Counted from the stretch's first letter, positions 24,650-36,300 are shown. The stretch is DNA of 64,000 nt from Hawksworthiomyces lignivorus (GCA_002917075.1 NTMA01000002.1:496001-560000); one strand, 5' to 3'. The notes: generated by a model not told the origin, from the letters alone. Numbers and translations are program-made.

Positions 24650-26964
24650 GACTGATAAAATGCAGCTGTCGAAAAGTAGCCGTAATACAGAAGCCTGTGT
24701 ATAATAAAAAGAGTCGAATCACAAAATCGAAAGTAACTATAGTGATGACGTCAGGGCTGAGAAGCAGCAGCGGCTGCTTTTGTCTTGGATGGACGCCTCC
24801 AAACAAGGTTGACTATCGGGATATCTCTGAAGTTTGCAAGCCCCAAATCTCAGAATAAGATGGGCTTTCAATGCAAGAGTAGAAGCTTTCTGAAGCTGGC
24901 GAACTTGTGATTGACAGAATGCAAACTAGAAAAAAACAAAGTCACAGCATATCAATCCGTCGATGGGTATGTGCCTTTCTTAAATACCGGTTTCAGGCGC
25001 TCCGATCGAGGCTACAAGACCCACGAGCTCGAGGGACGGAAAGTGGAAGGAAAGGAGGGAGAGCCAGGTAATCAAAAAAAATTATCTGTCCGAGAACTCA
25101 ACAAAAATCGCGTTCAAAATGTGCTCTTCGAGCAGAAGCGAGACGCAGTGGTTGGTTCGGTTGAGCTAAGACCATGGTGATGCAGCAGCGGCGAGGATGA
25201 GCAGCATGAGAAAGAAGTTCTAGACACAACATCGGCGTAGTAGAAGGACATAAATCAGATTCTCAAGAAGATGCAGCAACGGCGAATGTGCATGGAAGCG
25301 ATAGGCTGCGAAGCGCTATCAACTTGTAGCGAAATCCGGTTCAGCGACAGACTGAGCGTTAGCAATGTGGTGGCTGTTGTGGTTGCCGTAGTCGTCTTGG
25401 GAGCGCCGTATTTTGCTGGTACCAGTCCGTACTGCTTCTCTCAGGTGGTATCCACACCGTCTTAGGAATGATATGATAGCAAGATTTGCTTGCGAAGTAT
25501 GGACAGGCCAGCTATGCACAATGAAACAAGTACAAGCTCAGAAAAACAGCGAAACTCTACACACCACTTCGTGATCGAAATGCTTCTGTATCGGGAAGCA
25601 ACTCAGAGATTGCTTACTTGCTGCCAGCTATGTTGGGAGGCAGCAGGTCAATAGAGAGTTGAGGAAACGAAGGAAAAAGGGATTGTATTAAAAAAAGGCG
25701 TGGGTAAAACAGATATATGCAGTGATCATCAGATTACATGCGTAGGGAATGCAGATTGTGGAAACAAGCAGAGATGCTGTTGGAGAAGAAAATTGAGCGC
25801 CGTGGGAAAAGTTAATGGACTTGGTAATGATAGAGACAAGAGAGTTTGGTCTTGTGACGCGGATGCACAACCGTCACTTTCCTATTCGCTATGTCTTCGT
25901 GCGAATGCTTCTCGATGATGCCGGGGCAATAGAAGGGCAGATTACTTAAAAAAAAAAAAAAAAAAAAACCAATACCAAAAGTACATGAACTCGTTTGTGT
26001 TTCACAGACCAGAGGAAGCACGAACAGAGGGCGTCTAGCCATGTGCGATATGTAGCCACACATATACGCCGGGAGCACCTAGGCGTGCACGCCGATAGCC
26101 TACACAAATGCTGATAGCACCTGCACTGCAAGTCAAGAGAGATTTAAAACAGATCACTAATTATAGTCGATGAAGAAAACAGCATCTTTTGACAACCAAA
26201 TAGTCGCCTCTCATCTAGATTTTTATCTGTCCATATATATCTGTATCAGGTATCTTCTTGGCTAACTGTCAAATTGCTACTGCCTTACCAGAGATATTAT
26301 TTTACAGATGTTGTAACGATGTTTGTGACCAGTCTCTCTAATATCTTGAAGCTGTTCTACGATCCAGCAGAGCACACCACCTTGCTTGACAGCCACAATG
26401 GTGAAGAAACGAAGAAGAGGATGGCAAACTGCTACTCGGCCGGAAAGGTGCCGGGGGGGGAAGGGAGGGGGGACACCTCACCGCTTGGCGTCTTACTGGA
26501 AAGCCACGCGCTGCTCTACCATCGAGAGACAATTTACTTCGGTGGGAGGAGTGATACTTACAGGGTATACGGCATGACATGGCCTAGAAGGTCGCAATGT
26601 GTCCTACAAAACACCAACAAAAGCCGCGAATTAACCACCTGCTGTGATGGAAACTGCGTGCATGCAGGTGTGGGGGTTATATGCGTCTGCTTTGGTGCAT
26701 GTGCCTGCAATTTATTACGAAGAACAGAAGATCGAGAAGGTTGCATACTCCTCAACCAGAGAAGAGAATAAACATCAACACTGGATTGGCCTGATAATCA
26801 GTTCTTTGCCTGCCAGCAAGTGTGTGCGGAGACTGAGTGTTTCTTTCTTGTTCCCTGCTTTGTCTTTCTAAAGCGAAAATTTGTGTGCGCAATTTGGTGG
26901 GGCCGCATTCTGCTCTGCTGTTCCATTAAGATCATGGAACTTGGACATTACAGTACATGCTTTG
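24650..26964. other. intergenic, gene-poor and low complexity
   Basis: Upstream of methyltransferase 2. It has a 21-base A run at 25948–25968 and a short G-rich patch around 26452–26471. Open frames here (for example 24911–25180 and 26274–26771 on +) lack domains and codon bias and were not called. Confidence 0.5.
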
Positions 26965-27640
26965 TTACGGAGCAAAACTCCATTCTCCGTCCCAGCCGTA
27001 GACACCTGGGACCCAAGTCCAACGGAAAAGGACCCAATTGGCCCAGGCCTTGGTAATGCTATTGTTCGGATTGCCCAGAATCAGATGAAAGCACATTTGA
27101 CTATGAATGGTCTCCTCACAAGTACTTGTCCTACGTACGAGTTGCGCAGAGATTGACCCAAAGAGCACAGATATATTACGCAACATTGCTACCGGGTGCT
27201 TTCCTCCTTTCGGTCTGTCTAACTGCAGGTATGCATTAAGCATGTTGCGTTCGCCGTAAGCCGGGTTCGCCATTTCTTTTCGAATCGCATTGCAGAGTGT
27301 CTCCAAGCATCACACCTTACTTCCAGGACAATTGATATGCAGACAATACGCCTTTGATCCTCTCCTTGTCTGCTCTCTCTGAAGCTTCATTCGCCCACAG
27401 TTTCCTAGGAACCATGACCTTGGGAACGAAAATCGCCTCGATAGCAGCAATGAGACAACCAGCCAGCGCAACTCCCAGATGATCACAACGCATTGCTATT
27501 ACATAATTACTTAAGTGGAGGATAGAGCGAACCTAGATTGCCTTGGCAGTGCAATAGTGACCAGGGCTGTCAACTGCCCGCTGACGATTATCACACTAAA
27601 AAGAATGAAAATGCCAGCCAAGCGGGAATGGGAACGGGCC
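26965..27640 (-). pseudogene. decayed coding fragments, probably including a third methyltransferase C-terminus
   Basis: On the minus strand, a frame from about 27306 begins METLCNAIRKEMANPAYGE and continues to a GGKHP-type end. The part IRKEMANPAY aligns with IREEFSNPAY at the C-terminus of methyltransferase 2. Just upstream, about 27330–27500 reads as a hydrophobic then basic segment (LGVALAGCLIAAIEAIF, then KERIKGVLSAYQLSWK) ending at TAA. About 27550–27660 gives another segment (EEEKKVEARSHSRLAGIF) that soon stops. These pieces do not join in one frame. The simplest reading is gene remnants; the first is most likely a methyltransferase relic, while the others may derive from a transporter or be chance. 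Confidence 0.35.
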
Positions 27641-28555
27641 TCAACCTTCTTTTCCTCTTCAAGGCGTGAGCTGCATAAGTCTTCACTGAAAAAGGAACAG
27701 CGTCACCGTCCCGAGTTGCAGCGACTATATTACCAGCCCCCCCCCACTCATTCTTTTTGTGTCTTCGCGCTTGCTGTCCCTTTTGCTTCTCGACCGCTGT
27801 TCTTTTAGGTCCAGATCCCTTTCTCTGTCGTACTATTTGCAAACGAGTACTTTGCAGCCTTGCCTTTAAAGTCATGCCCAGCTTGTCAAGATGCAACAGG
27901 TTGGCCAGGGCCAGCACGAGCACGGGCGCACGCATTAAAAGAGCCTACAAAGAAAAGAGAGAGGAAATCAATGGTCCTTGATTAAGACGATCATCCTCTT
28001 CCAGCTAGAAGAAGAGGCTCGTAATTTTTTGTAGAGACACGGCAGGCCTGGCTCAATATGTAGCTCTCACAATAATACCCCCATCTGCTAGCCAGATCCA
28101 GACACGAACGGAACATGGGCAAATTTCCATGGTGACCATTTCCCTTTGGCCAGGCATCTTCGTGTTCTTATCTCTCCACGCTGCGCTCATTGGTAAATTT
28201 CTACAATGTGAATTCTCTCTCTGCTTTACAGTCCTTTTCCAAGAGAGCAAGCCGGATCACAGTCAGTTCCCAAGCTACACTCCCCGCTTTCTCATCAGCG
28301 CCCTTGTCAGGGTTTACAGGTCTCGTACAATTTCTGTGCTACTTTGTTTTAATTTATATTAGCGAAATCCTTCCCAGAAGGCCTTCTTGTTCGTTTTCTT
28401 CTACACCCGTCCAGCTGGGTCCCCCCTCGTTTGGTATTCCTGGTCCCTGGGTCTCTCCCGCCCCCAACGTCTCTCCTCTTGCTGTCTTACCTTCTACTTT
28501 GTTCTTCTCCTCTCCCCTCTGGTTCCCGAGTTCTGCTCTTTGGTGGCAGCCAATC
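27641..28555. other. intergenic and P450 promoter/leader
   Basis: Directly upstream of the P450. The frame of the P450's first exon stays open for about 120 codons upstream of its first ATG, but contains no earlier in-frame ATG and no P450-like sequence, so it is taken as leader. The last 130 bases are pyrimidine-rich. Confidence 0.5.
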
Positions 28556-30581
28556 ATGATCCTAGACAGCATCGTTTGGCCGACAGGCTCACAGTGGACC
28601 TCAGTTGCCTTGGGCTTGGGTCTTCTGGTATTCCTCTACACAGCAGCATCTTCCATTACATCATGGAACCGCTTAAAGCATATTCCAGGCCCTCCGGGCG
28701 CCGGGTTTAGCAAATGGTGGATGTTGCGCAACACTCTTGGTGGGAACATGCACCTGGCAACAAAGGAACTGTGCAAGAAATACGGTAAGATACTCATGGA
28801 GCGTGACAAAAGCAGAATGGAATATCTGCATAAAAAAGAAAAGAGACAGGTGGAAGAGGCAAGACAATAAGGAATGTCCCTTGTAGAGACGTTTTCAAAA
28901 TGATCTAGTTAAAAAAAAAATGCCTCGTGTTGCCGAGCCTTGTAACTAGGTGGTTGCAATGCTGCGTGTATTTTGTCTTTTCTGCGTTGGTTTATTCTAC
29001 CCTTGTGCTCTGTTTCCGCAAGTCTGACTTTTGCATAGGACCTCTTGTTCGCATTGGTCCTAACCACCTCGTCACGAACGACCCTGACGTGCTTCGCCAA
29101 CTGTGGGCTGTGCGATCACCATATAAAAAGGGCCCGTTTTATGATGCGGTGCGATTCAATCCAGAGCGGGACAACCTGGTGTCCATGAGAGACGACCAGA
29201 TACATGGCGACCTCCGTGCCAAGATGGCACCCGGCGTATGTTACTCTATCCTCCTCATCTCCGCCAAGCTCGGGATTTTTGTCACTGACTTTTGCAGTAT
29301 GCCGGGAAAGACAATGAAAGCCTCGAGACCTCCATGGATCACGAGATCCTCGTGTTCATTGATCTCCTCGAGCGCAAATACATCTCAACCGAGAAGGATT
29401 ATCGCCCCGTCGATCTCGCCCGCAAGGTGCAGTTCCTCACGCTGGACGTCATCACGGCCCTGGCGTTCAGCAAACGCTTTGGCTATGCAGAGCAAGACGC
29501 CGATCTGTATTCGTACATTAAGATCACTGAAGACAGCATGCCTGTCATGATGTTCTTGTCTATTTTCCCAAAGCTGGCGCTTGTGTTGCAGTCGCGTCTC
29601 TTCCGCCGCCTGATGCCGTCTGAGCACGACCATGTCGGGTTTGGCCGATTCATTGCGCAAGTTCCACTCACTTCCCTTCATTCTGCTTCTATCCGCGACT
29701 CTACGTCCTTCCTGCTAACAAGTCTCAGGGTGGCAAAGCAAATTGTCAACGAGCGCCTCGCATCGGACCAGCCCCACCGCCGCGATATGCTGGGCTCGTT
29801 CCTGGCCCACGGCCTCACGCGCGAGGAGGCCGAGGGCGAGACGCTGCTGCAGATCATCGCGGGCTCCGACACCACGGCCACGGCCATCCGCAGCACCATG
29901 CTCTACCTCATGAGCACGCCGCACGCCTACCAGCGCCTGGTGCGCGAGGTGCGTGACGCTGCCGCACAGGGCCTGATCTCGCCCAACGGCGTCGTGTCCG
30001 ACGCTGAGGCCCGCAGGCTGCCGTACCTGCAGGCCGTGATCAAGGAGGGCCTGCGCATCAACCCCCCGGTGGCCGGCACCATGGACGTCGTGGTGCCCGA
30101 AGGCGGCGACGTGCTGTGCGGCTACACCGTGCCGGCGGGCACCGAGGTGGGCTGCTCCGAGTTTGGCGTCCATTCGCTCACCTCCGTCTACGGTCCCGAT
30201 GCAGACATGTTCCGGCCAGAGCGGTGGCTGGAGGCCGAGGCCGAGGAAGACGGCGAGCGGCTGAAGCGGATGGTGGCCGTCTGGAACCTCATATTCAAGT
30301 ATGGAAAGTGGCAGTGCCTCGGCAAGGAGGTCGCGCTGCTAGAGCTGAACAAGGTTTTTGTCGAGGTGAGACTGTTCTTTTTGTTTAGCCTTGGTTTTCC
30401 TTGCACCAGCCCTTCGTCTAGCCTACCAATGGATTGCTAACAAATAAAAATTTAGATGCTGCGGAGGTATGATTTTACTCTTGTGAACCCAGGAAAGCCG
30501 TGGTTCTCAATCAACGCAGGCATCTTCATTCAGCATGGCTTATACACCAAGATCACCCGGGCCGAGCCGACGAAAGCCTGA
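28556..30581 (+). CDS. cytochrome P450 monooxygenase, pisatin-demethylase-like
   Basis: Five exons, 28556–28784, 29039–29235, 29298–29656, 29729–30365 and 30456–30581, encode 515 aa, a normal P450 length. The N-terminal membrane anchor is at about 10–33, followed by the proline hinge (HIPGPPG). Family signatures are VRIGPNHLVTNDP, LRAKMAPGYAGKDNE, the I-helix AGSDTTATA, ExxR as KEGLR, FRPERW and the haem loop FKYGKWQCLG with axial Cys near residue 458. The order and wording resemble fungal pisatin demethylase-type P450s in the CYP57-like assemblage, which hydroxylate or demethylate aromatic compounds. The substrate cannot be told. Intron 3 is of the rare GC–AG class (gcaagt…ctcag, CTGCTAAC branch). 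Intron 1 is long at 254 bases. It is ER-bound and needs a P450 reductase. Confidence 0.92.
29657..29728 (+). other. GC–AG intron in the P450 gene
   Basis: The frame and the conserved FGRFIA|VAKQIV junction need exon 3 to end at 29656. The intron then begins gcaagt, the consensus for GC donors, and ends tctcag after a CTGCTAAC branch point. The nearest GT donor (29661) would break the frame. Confidence 0.8.
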
Positions 30582-31086
30582 AGAAATCCATTCCCTGTTC
30601 ATAATTAGTGCTGCTGCAGGAGTTAGTGGGTTGTGGGGATGGGCAGCATTTGTGTTGTACTCGTACTCGTGCTCGGATTTAGTTAATGATGCTCTATACT
30701 TCATGTTGTCTAGCTGTTCAAGGGGACCAGGACAAGGAAAATTACGTGCTTTTCTTAGTACCAATTTACTCGTCAGATGGGCGGATCTGCTGTAAGGAGG
30801 GTATTTTTAGTGGTTAAATTGTAGTCATCAGCTCACTTCATCCGAGCTTGCCATTGCTAGGTAGCTAACATCGGCTTTTAATTCTTCTGCATATTTTTCC
30901 TCTATTTCAAATTAATTACTGTGAGGTCGCGAAAGGAGATGGTTGGCCTTCGAAACTCAAAACATTGTTCATGGTTTGATTCTCCCCCCCAATTTACTGC
31001 AAATATTTGCATCTCTCTCCTGAAGGCTGGCCAAAAACAGGGCGGAGAGGAGGAGAAGGGTCCATCTCAAAGTCAGCGAACCAGTT
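30582..31086. other. intergenic, P450 to JmjC gene
   Basis: About 500 bases. It contains no supported gene; the last 100 bases are purine-rich leader ahead of the JmjC start codon. Confidence 0.6.
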
Positions 31087-33015
31087 ATGGCGAGCCCTTG
31101 GGAGGCTCTCCGCGAGCTGTGTCTCGCAGCTGCCCATGAGATCGTGGAAGAGTGTCAAGAGCTAGAATTTCACAGAGTAGAACGGGACAACCGAGGTCTG
31201 AAATCAAAGGGCGCAAGCGCATCTGAATGGCCAGAGCTCACAAAGAGCTCACTTCTCCGCGGATGCGGCGCACCTCTGGTAGACTTGCTCGGCCGGCAAG
31301 CAATGCGCATTGTGCGCCTGGGCGGGGCAGATGATGCGGCAGAGGCCGAAGAGCGCGCAGAGAGACGATCAGCTGCCGCGCGCGTCGTTCCTACAGACGC
31401 CACTGAAAGGGTGGAGCGCCGCCTCGCCGACCTGGTCGGCCTGGCCCACGCCCGCTTCTACGCCTACGCGCCGAGCGATGTGCCCCCTTGCTGGCTCCAG
31501 CTCTATACGGACGCGCGCATCCTACAGTTTGCGCAGCGGTGGCTCCTCCTCTACGAAAAGCAGCGGCAGCGGCAGCGGCAGCGGGGGCAGGCGCAGGCTG
31601 CCGCAGCTGACGCGTCTCCGCTGCCGCCGCTCCTTGACGAGGCCGCGCTGGATCGCCTCGTGCCACCCTTGGATAAGGCGCTTATCTTCGCCGGGGGCGC
31701 GGGGCCCGCCAGCCGGGGCCGGGCATGGATCCACGCTGTTCTGGAAGCCCTGCACCAGATTTGGGACGAGGAGGAGGCAGGAAAGCGGGAGGTGGAGGAG
31801 GAGGAGGAGGAGGAGGAAGAAAATGAAAAAGGCCAGAGGGCAGGAGATGCGCCACCTAAGAAGAGGCGAAGGAAAGAAGAAACAGATAGCAGAGACGGTG
31901 AAGAACAAGCTCTGCAAGATCGTCTCCCCCCACGCAGCTGGGCTTCCTGTCCCACATTTGCAGACCTTGCCGCAACCTCGAATGGCGTCTTTATCCCGCC
32001 CGTCAGCCGCCCTGTGCCACGCTCGGGGCCGCTCGGCCTGGAAGAGTTTCAGGCGTACCTGGACCGCTGGCGCTTGCGGCGGCCGCGGTCACCGCCGGAG
32101 GAAGACGGCCGCAGCAGATGCGGCGGCGGCGGCGCTGGCCCGCAGCCGCTGGTGATGGCGAGCATGACGGACCACTGGCCAGCGCGGCGCCGCGACGGCC
32201 GGCCCTGGGCCGTGCCGGAATACCTGCGGTGGCGCACGCTGGGCGGGCGGCGGCTGGTGCCCGTGGAAGTGGGGCGAAGCTACGTCGACGAAGGGTGGAC
32301 GCAGACGGTGCTGCCCTTTGCGGCGGTGCTGGAAGAGCTCGGCGCTCCGCCGCCGCCGCCGCCCCTACCACGGCCACAACAACCTGCCGAAGCCGGAAAG
32401 GGCAGCGCTGGCAGCCCCAGCGGGCCAATGTACCTTGCGCAGCATGCGCTCTTCACCCAGATCCCGCAGCTGCGCGACGACATCCGCGTGCCCGACGCGT
32501 GCTACACGACAACTGCTGCCGAACGCTCCGGTGCGGATGATGACGCCGACAGCAGCTTCTCGGATGGACTGTCCGACAACTTCCCCCTAATCAACGCCTG
32601 GCTGGGCCCCGCCGGCACAATTACACCGCTGCACACAGACCCGCACCACAACTTGCTGGCTCAAGTTGTGGGGCGCAAGTACGTGCGGCTGTACGCGCCA
32701 GACCAGACGGCGGCGCTGCGACCCCGGGGCTGCGAAGCCGGCGTGGACATGAGGAATACAAGCGCCGTAGACGTAGGCGTGATGGAGGGGTGGGATAAAG
32801 AAGACGAAGAGAACCAGACCAACATGGAGCCAGCCGGTGCTACAGAGCTAGGGACGAATAGCATAGATGACTCTGACGAGAGAGACCACTTTCGGCGGAT
32901 CCCATATGTGGACTGCATCCTCGAACCTGGCGATACGCTCTACATCCCACAGGGTTGGTGGCATTATGTGCGCAGCTTGAGCGTTAGCTTCAGTGTAAGT
33001 TTCTGGTGGAACTAA
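31087..33015 (+). CDS. JmjC-domain 2-oxoglutarate/Fe(II) dioxygenase, JMJD5/KDM8-like
   Basis: A single exon encoding 642 aa. The N-terminal half is helical, as in JMJD5-type proteins, and is followed by a Glu-rich insertion and a basic KKRRRKEE stretch (31790–31880) that could act as a nuclear signal. The C-terminal half is a cupin-8/JmjC fold: YLAQHALFTQIPQLRDDI, then the Fe(II) ligands His516 and Asp518 in PLHTDPHHN, then YVRLYAPDQ, and the distal His626 in IPQGWWHYVRSL. The chain ends SVSFWWN, as JMJD5-like proteins do. It should hydroxylate a protein or demethylate a histone, using 2-oxoglutarate, Fe(II) and O2. The substrate is not evident. Low-complexity segments (QRQRQRQ, poly-Glu, poly-Pro) lengthen the protein. 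The start is the first ATG of the frame. Confidence 0.88.
   Translation: MASPWEALRELCLAAAHEIVEECQELEFHRVERDNRGLKSKGASASEWPELTKSSLLRGCGAPLVDLLGRQAMRIVRLGGADDAAEAEERAERRSAAARVVPTDATERVERRLADLVGLAHARFYAYAPSDVPPCWLQLYTDARILQFAQRWLLLYEKQRQRQRQRGQAQAAAADASPLPPLLDEAALDRLVPPLDKALIFAGGAGPASRGRAWIHAVLEALHQIWDEEEAGKREVEEEEEEEEENEKGQRAGDAPPKKRRRKEETDSRDGEEQALQDRLPPRSWASCPTFADLAATSNGVFIPPVSRPVPRSGPLGLEEFQAYLDRWRLRRPRSPPEEDGRSRCGGGGAGPQPLVMASMTDHWPARRRDGRPWAVPEYLRWRTLGGRRLVPVEVGRSYVDEGWTQTVLPFAAVLEELGAPPPPPPLPRPQQPAEAGKGSAGSPSGPMYLAQHALFTQIPQLRDDIRVPDACYTTTAAERSGADDDADSSFSDGLSDNFPLINAWLGPAGTITPLHTDPHHNLLAQVVGRKYVRLYAPDQTAALRPRGCEAGVDMRNTSAVDVGVMEGWDKEDEENQTNMEPAGATELGTNSIDDSDERDHFRRIPYVDCILEPGDTLYIPQGWWHYVRSLSVSFSVSFWWN
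31790..31835 (+). repeat. GAG (Glu) codon repeat in the JmjC gene
   Basis: Tandem gag/gaa codons encode about 14 consecutive acidic residues in the linker before the JmjC domain, next to a basic cluster. Confidence 0.75.
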
Positions 33016-33514
33016 TAGTTAGACTCGAGAGCTTTTCTTGTTACTTTTTGATACCCAAACACAGCTTTTAGAAATTATTTTGTCTTGGCCACTAAGGCGG
33101 ATGATCACAATTCTTCTTTTAGTCTCTTTGGTCTGCACATCTGTGCTCGGTTCTTTTTGATTAATGAAAGCAGAAGAGGGAATTAGCAGTATTATGGCGT
33201 CATGAGAAAGCATCGCGAACACAGGTTTGCGGAGAACATTCGAAAATGAAACCCCGAACCAGCGTCACTCATACGAAAACACTAGTCGTGAAAACAGACA
33301 ACCCCTAATCCAGAAGAGACAAGAGAACACCAGGAGGGAAGAAACACTTTCTAGCTCCTGGTTTCGTCTTGACTTTCTTTAACACCAAATTCCTTTTTTT
33401 TTGTTATCCCAGGAGCCGTTCCATCTCAGGAAGGCAAAGAAAGACAAAAAAGCTCAAACATGCAAATGCAAAAATCCAACGCGCTCAAGACATAATGATT
33501 TCGTGACATGACAA
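33016..33514. other. shared 3' region of JmjC gene and LEU1
   Basis: About 500 bases between two convergent stop codons. It is AT-rich and no gene is supported. Confidence 0.6.
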
Positions 33515-36300
33515 TTACCACTCCAGAGGCTCCTTCAGTTCCTCGCCCCGGTTGGTCTTGGGAACGGGGACGGCCTTGGCCAGCAGCTGTCCGTTGCGGC
33601 CGCGCTTCAGGTAGGACTTTCCGTCCAGCCAAGGGTGGTCACGGGTCATCGTCTTCTCGAAGTCGGCAATCTTGTCTTCCAGCTGCATGGTCAGGCCGAT
33701 GTCGTCGAGGCCGTTCACCAGGCAGTGCTTGCGGAACTCATCGACGTCGAAGGGGCAGATCGTCTTGCCGCTGGCGTCCTTGATCAGCTGGTTTGGCAGA
33801 TCAATTTCGACCTCGCGGCCAGCACGGCCCTCGTTGGCAATGGCCTCAATGTCGCTCTGGTTCTTGATGGGAATCATCAGCATGCCGTTCTTGAACGAGT
33901 TGTTGAAGAAGATGTCGGCAAAGGAAGGAGCGATAACGCTGCGAATGCCAAAGTCGTTCAGCGCCCAAGGAGCGTGCTCGCGAGAGCTGCCGCAGCCAAA
34001 GTTGGGACCCGTGCACACGAGGATCTTCGCTTGGCGGTAAGGCTCCTTGTTCAGCTCAAAGTTCGGGTTGTCGCTGCCGTCAGGCAGGTAACGCCAGTCG
34101 TTGAACAAAGCCTTGCCGAGACCGGTGCGCTTGATGGTCTTGAGGAACTGCTTAGGGATGATAGCGTCCGTGTCGACGTTGGTGCGGTCCATGACCGCAG
34201 CAATGCCGCGGTGCACAGTAAACTTTGGCAGGCCGGCAGCAGCGCCATGACCCGGGACCAGCGTGTTGGTGTGCGGGGCGGTGTCCTCAGGCTGATCGGC
34301 GATAATCTCCTTCTCAGTATCGTCCTCTGCCACACGCTCGTCGACGTGGGCCTTGCCAGCAGGCGGGTCGGCCCGGGTACGATACGCATCCACATGTGGG
34401 CTGGCAGTGTACTGCGTGATTTTCCGCACATCAGCCAGCTTGCCGACAATTGCAGCAGCAGCAGCCATGACAGGGCTCATCAGGTGCGTGCGGCCGCCAG
34501 CACCCTGGCGACCCTCAAAGTTGCGATTGCTGGTGCTTGCACAGCGCTCCAGCGGCGACAAAATATCAGGGTTCATGCCCAGGCACATACTGCAGCCGGC
34601 CTCGCGCCACTCGAAACCAGCATCGGTGAAGATCTTGTCCAGACCCTCCTCCTCGGCCTGGGTCTTGACCAGGCCGGAGCCAGGAACGACCATAGCCCGC
34701 TTGATATTTGCGGCAATCTTGCGGCCCTTGACGACAGCGGCGGCAGCACGCAGATCCTCAATACGAGAATTTGTGCACGAGCCGATGAAAACTTTGTCGA
34801 CAGGAATGTCTTGCATGGGCGTGCCGGCTGTCAGACCCATGTACTCGAGCATGCGGCGACCAGCGACCTTCTTCGCTTCGGTGGCGAAAGTCTCCGGGTC
34901 AGGAACGGTGCCGGTGATGGGCACAACAGCCTCAGGGCTGGTACCCCACGTGACCGTGGGGATGATGTCCTTGCCATCAATGAAAACATCGATATCGTAC
35001 TTGGCACCGGGGTCCGACTGGAGGCTCTTCCAGTAGGCGGTGGCGCGGTTCCACTCATCGGAGCCGAAACGGGGGGCCAGGGGGCGGCCCTTGAGGTACT
35101 CAAAGGTGATCTCGTCGGGAGCGACCATACCAGCACGGGCACCGCCCTCAATGGACATGTTGCAGATGGACATGCGCGCCTCCATGCTCAGACCGCGGAT
35201 GACGGAGCCGCAGAATTCAATCACGGCACCGGTACCACCAGCAGTGCCGATCTTGCCGATGACGTGCAGGACAATGTCCTTAGAGCTCACGCCAGGGGCC
35301 AGCTCACCGTCGACCTGGACACGCATGTTTTTGCTGCGCTTAGTGATCAGGCACTGGGTGGCAAGCACATGCTCGACTTCGCTAGTACCAATGCCGAAGG
35401 CCAGGGCGCCGAAAGCACCATGGGTAGAGGTATGGCTGTCGCCGCAGACGACGGTCGTGCCAGGCAGAGTAAAGCCCTGCTCGGGACCAATAACGTGCAC
35501 AATTCCCTGGCGCTTGTCGGCCAGGCCAAAGTATGTGATGCCAAAGTCCTTGACATTTTCTTCCAAGGTGACGCACTGGGTCCGCGAGTCATCTTCCTGG
35601 ATAAAGCTGCCAATGTCCTTCAGTGTTTTCCGGGAAGTAGTCGGAATGTTCTGCGCAAACGCATTAGCAGCCATGTTCATAGGGAAAAGATGGGAGGATC
35701 TTAAAGCACTGGTTCCAGGATGTCATGACTTACGTGGTCGGTCGTGGCAAGGGTGCAGTCTGGTCGCCGAACCTTGCGGCCAGCGTTCTTGAGACCCTCG
35801 AAGGCTTGCTATAGTCCGCGTAAAAAGACAGCCATCAGCAACAATGATCGGAAAATTGAAAATGTAACAAAGAATCTGAAGATAATGGTGCGTAGCATGC
35901 GCTGGGCGTTGGTCACAGGCTCAGGCACAGATGCAGGTAGAGTTTGCTGTGTCTGCAGGTGATGCTCTGTGTGTGCCTGGCAGACCGGCCCCGGCCAGTT
36001 TGATCCTTCCAGCCGCTTTCGGACCACAACGTGTATAGGAATTAATAATAAGCTAGCAAAAAAAAAATTTTTTGGCTTACAGGTGAAGTCACCTCGTGCA
36101 CAAGATGCCGATCTGGACACAATATAGTTAGAAAGACAAAAGAACATTCAAATTTCAATTATTTTTTCTCGGGCCGTGTCCTGATAAGGCGGCTACTCAC
36201 CAATATACAGCAAGATTGTGCCATCCAGCTTCTGGTCGACGATATGGTCGCCGAGGACCTTATCGTAAAGGGTTTGTGGTGCTCTCTCAGCTCCAGGCAT
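33515..36300 (-). CDS. 3-isopropylmalate dehydratase (Leu1)
   Basis: Four exons on the minus strand, 36300–36201, 36112–36081, 35808–35734 and 35650–33515, encode 780 aa, the usual fungal size. The enzyme isomerises 2-isopropylmalate to 3-isopropylmalate in cytosolic leucine synthesis. The N-terminus reads [14 protein letters not shown], followed by [17 protein letters not shown]. The [4Fe-4S] ligands are Cys361 (GSCTNSR), Cys422 and Cys425 ([11 protein letters not shown]), at nearly the positions known in yeast Leu1. The bacterial LeuC and LeuD parts are fused, with a low-complexity linker (about 470–530) before the LeuD-like swivel domain ([14 protein letters not shown]). An in-frame ATG just before exon 4 lies inside intron 3 and should not be taken as the start. 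Codon use is strongly biased, as expected of a highly expressed gene, and explains the long spurious frame on the other strand. Confidence 0.97.

Noticed and set aside
26490..26545. tRNA-like segment on the minus strand
   Set aside because: A D-arm-like TGGTAGAGCA is present, but there is no T-arm GTTCGAATC core and no pairing acceptor stem.
26274..26771. 165-codon + frame
   Set aside because: No recognisable domain, and it overlaps low-complexity G-rich DNA.
35651..35680. ATG before LEU1 exon 4 as the gene start
   Set aside because: It lies in the third intron; upstream exons encode the conserved Leu1 N-terminus in perfect phase.
33635..35704. 689-codon open frame on the + strand opposite LEU1
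   Set aside because: It is the shadow of a strongly codon-biased gene; it has no family features, whereas the minus strand encodes an unmistakable Leu1.
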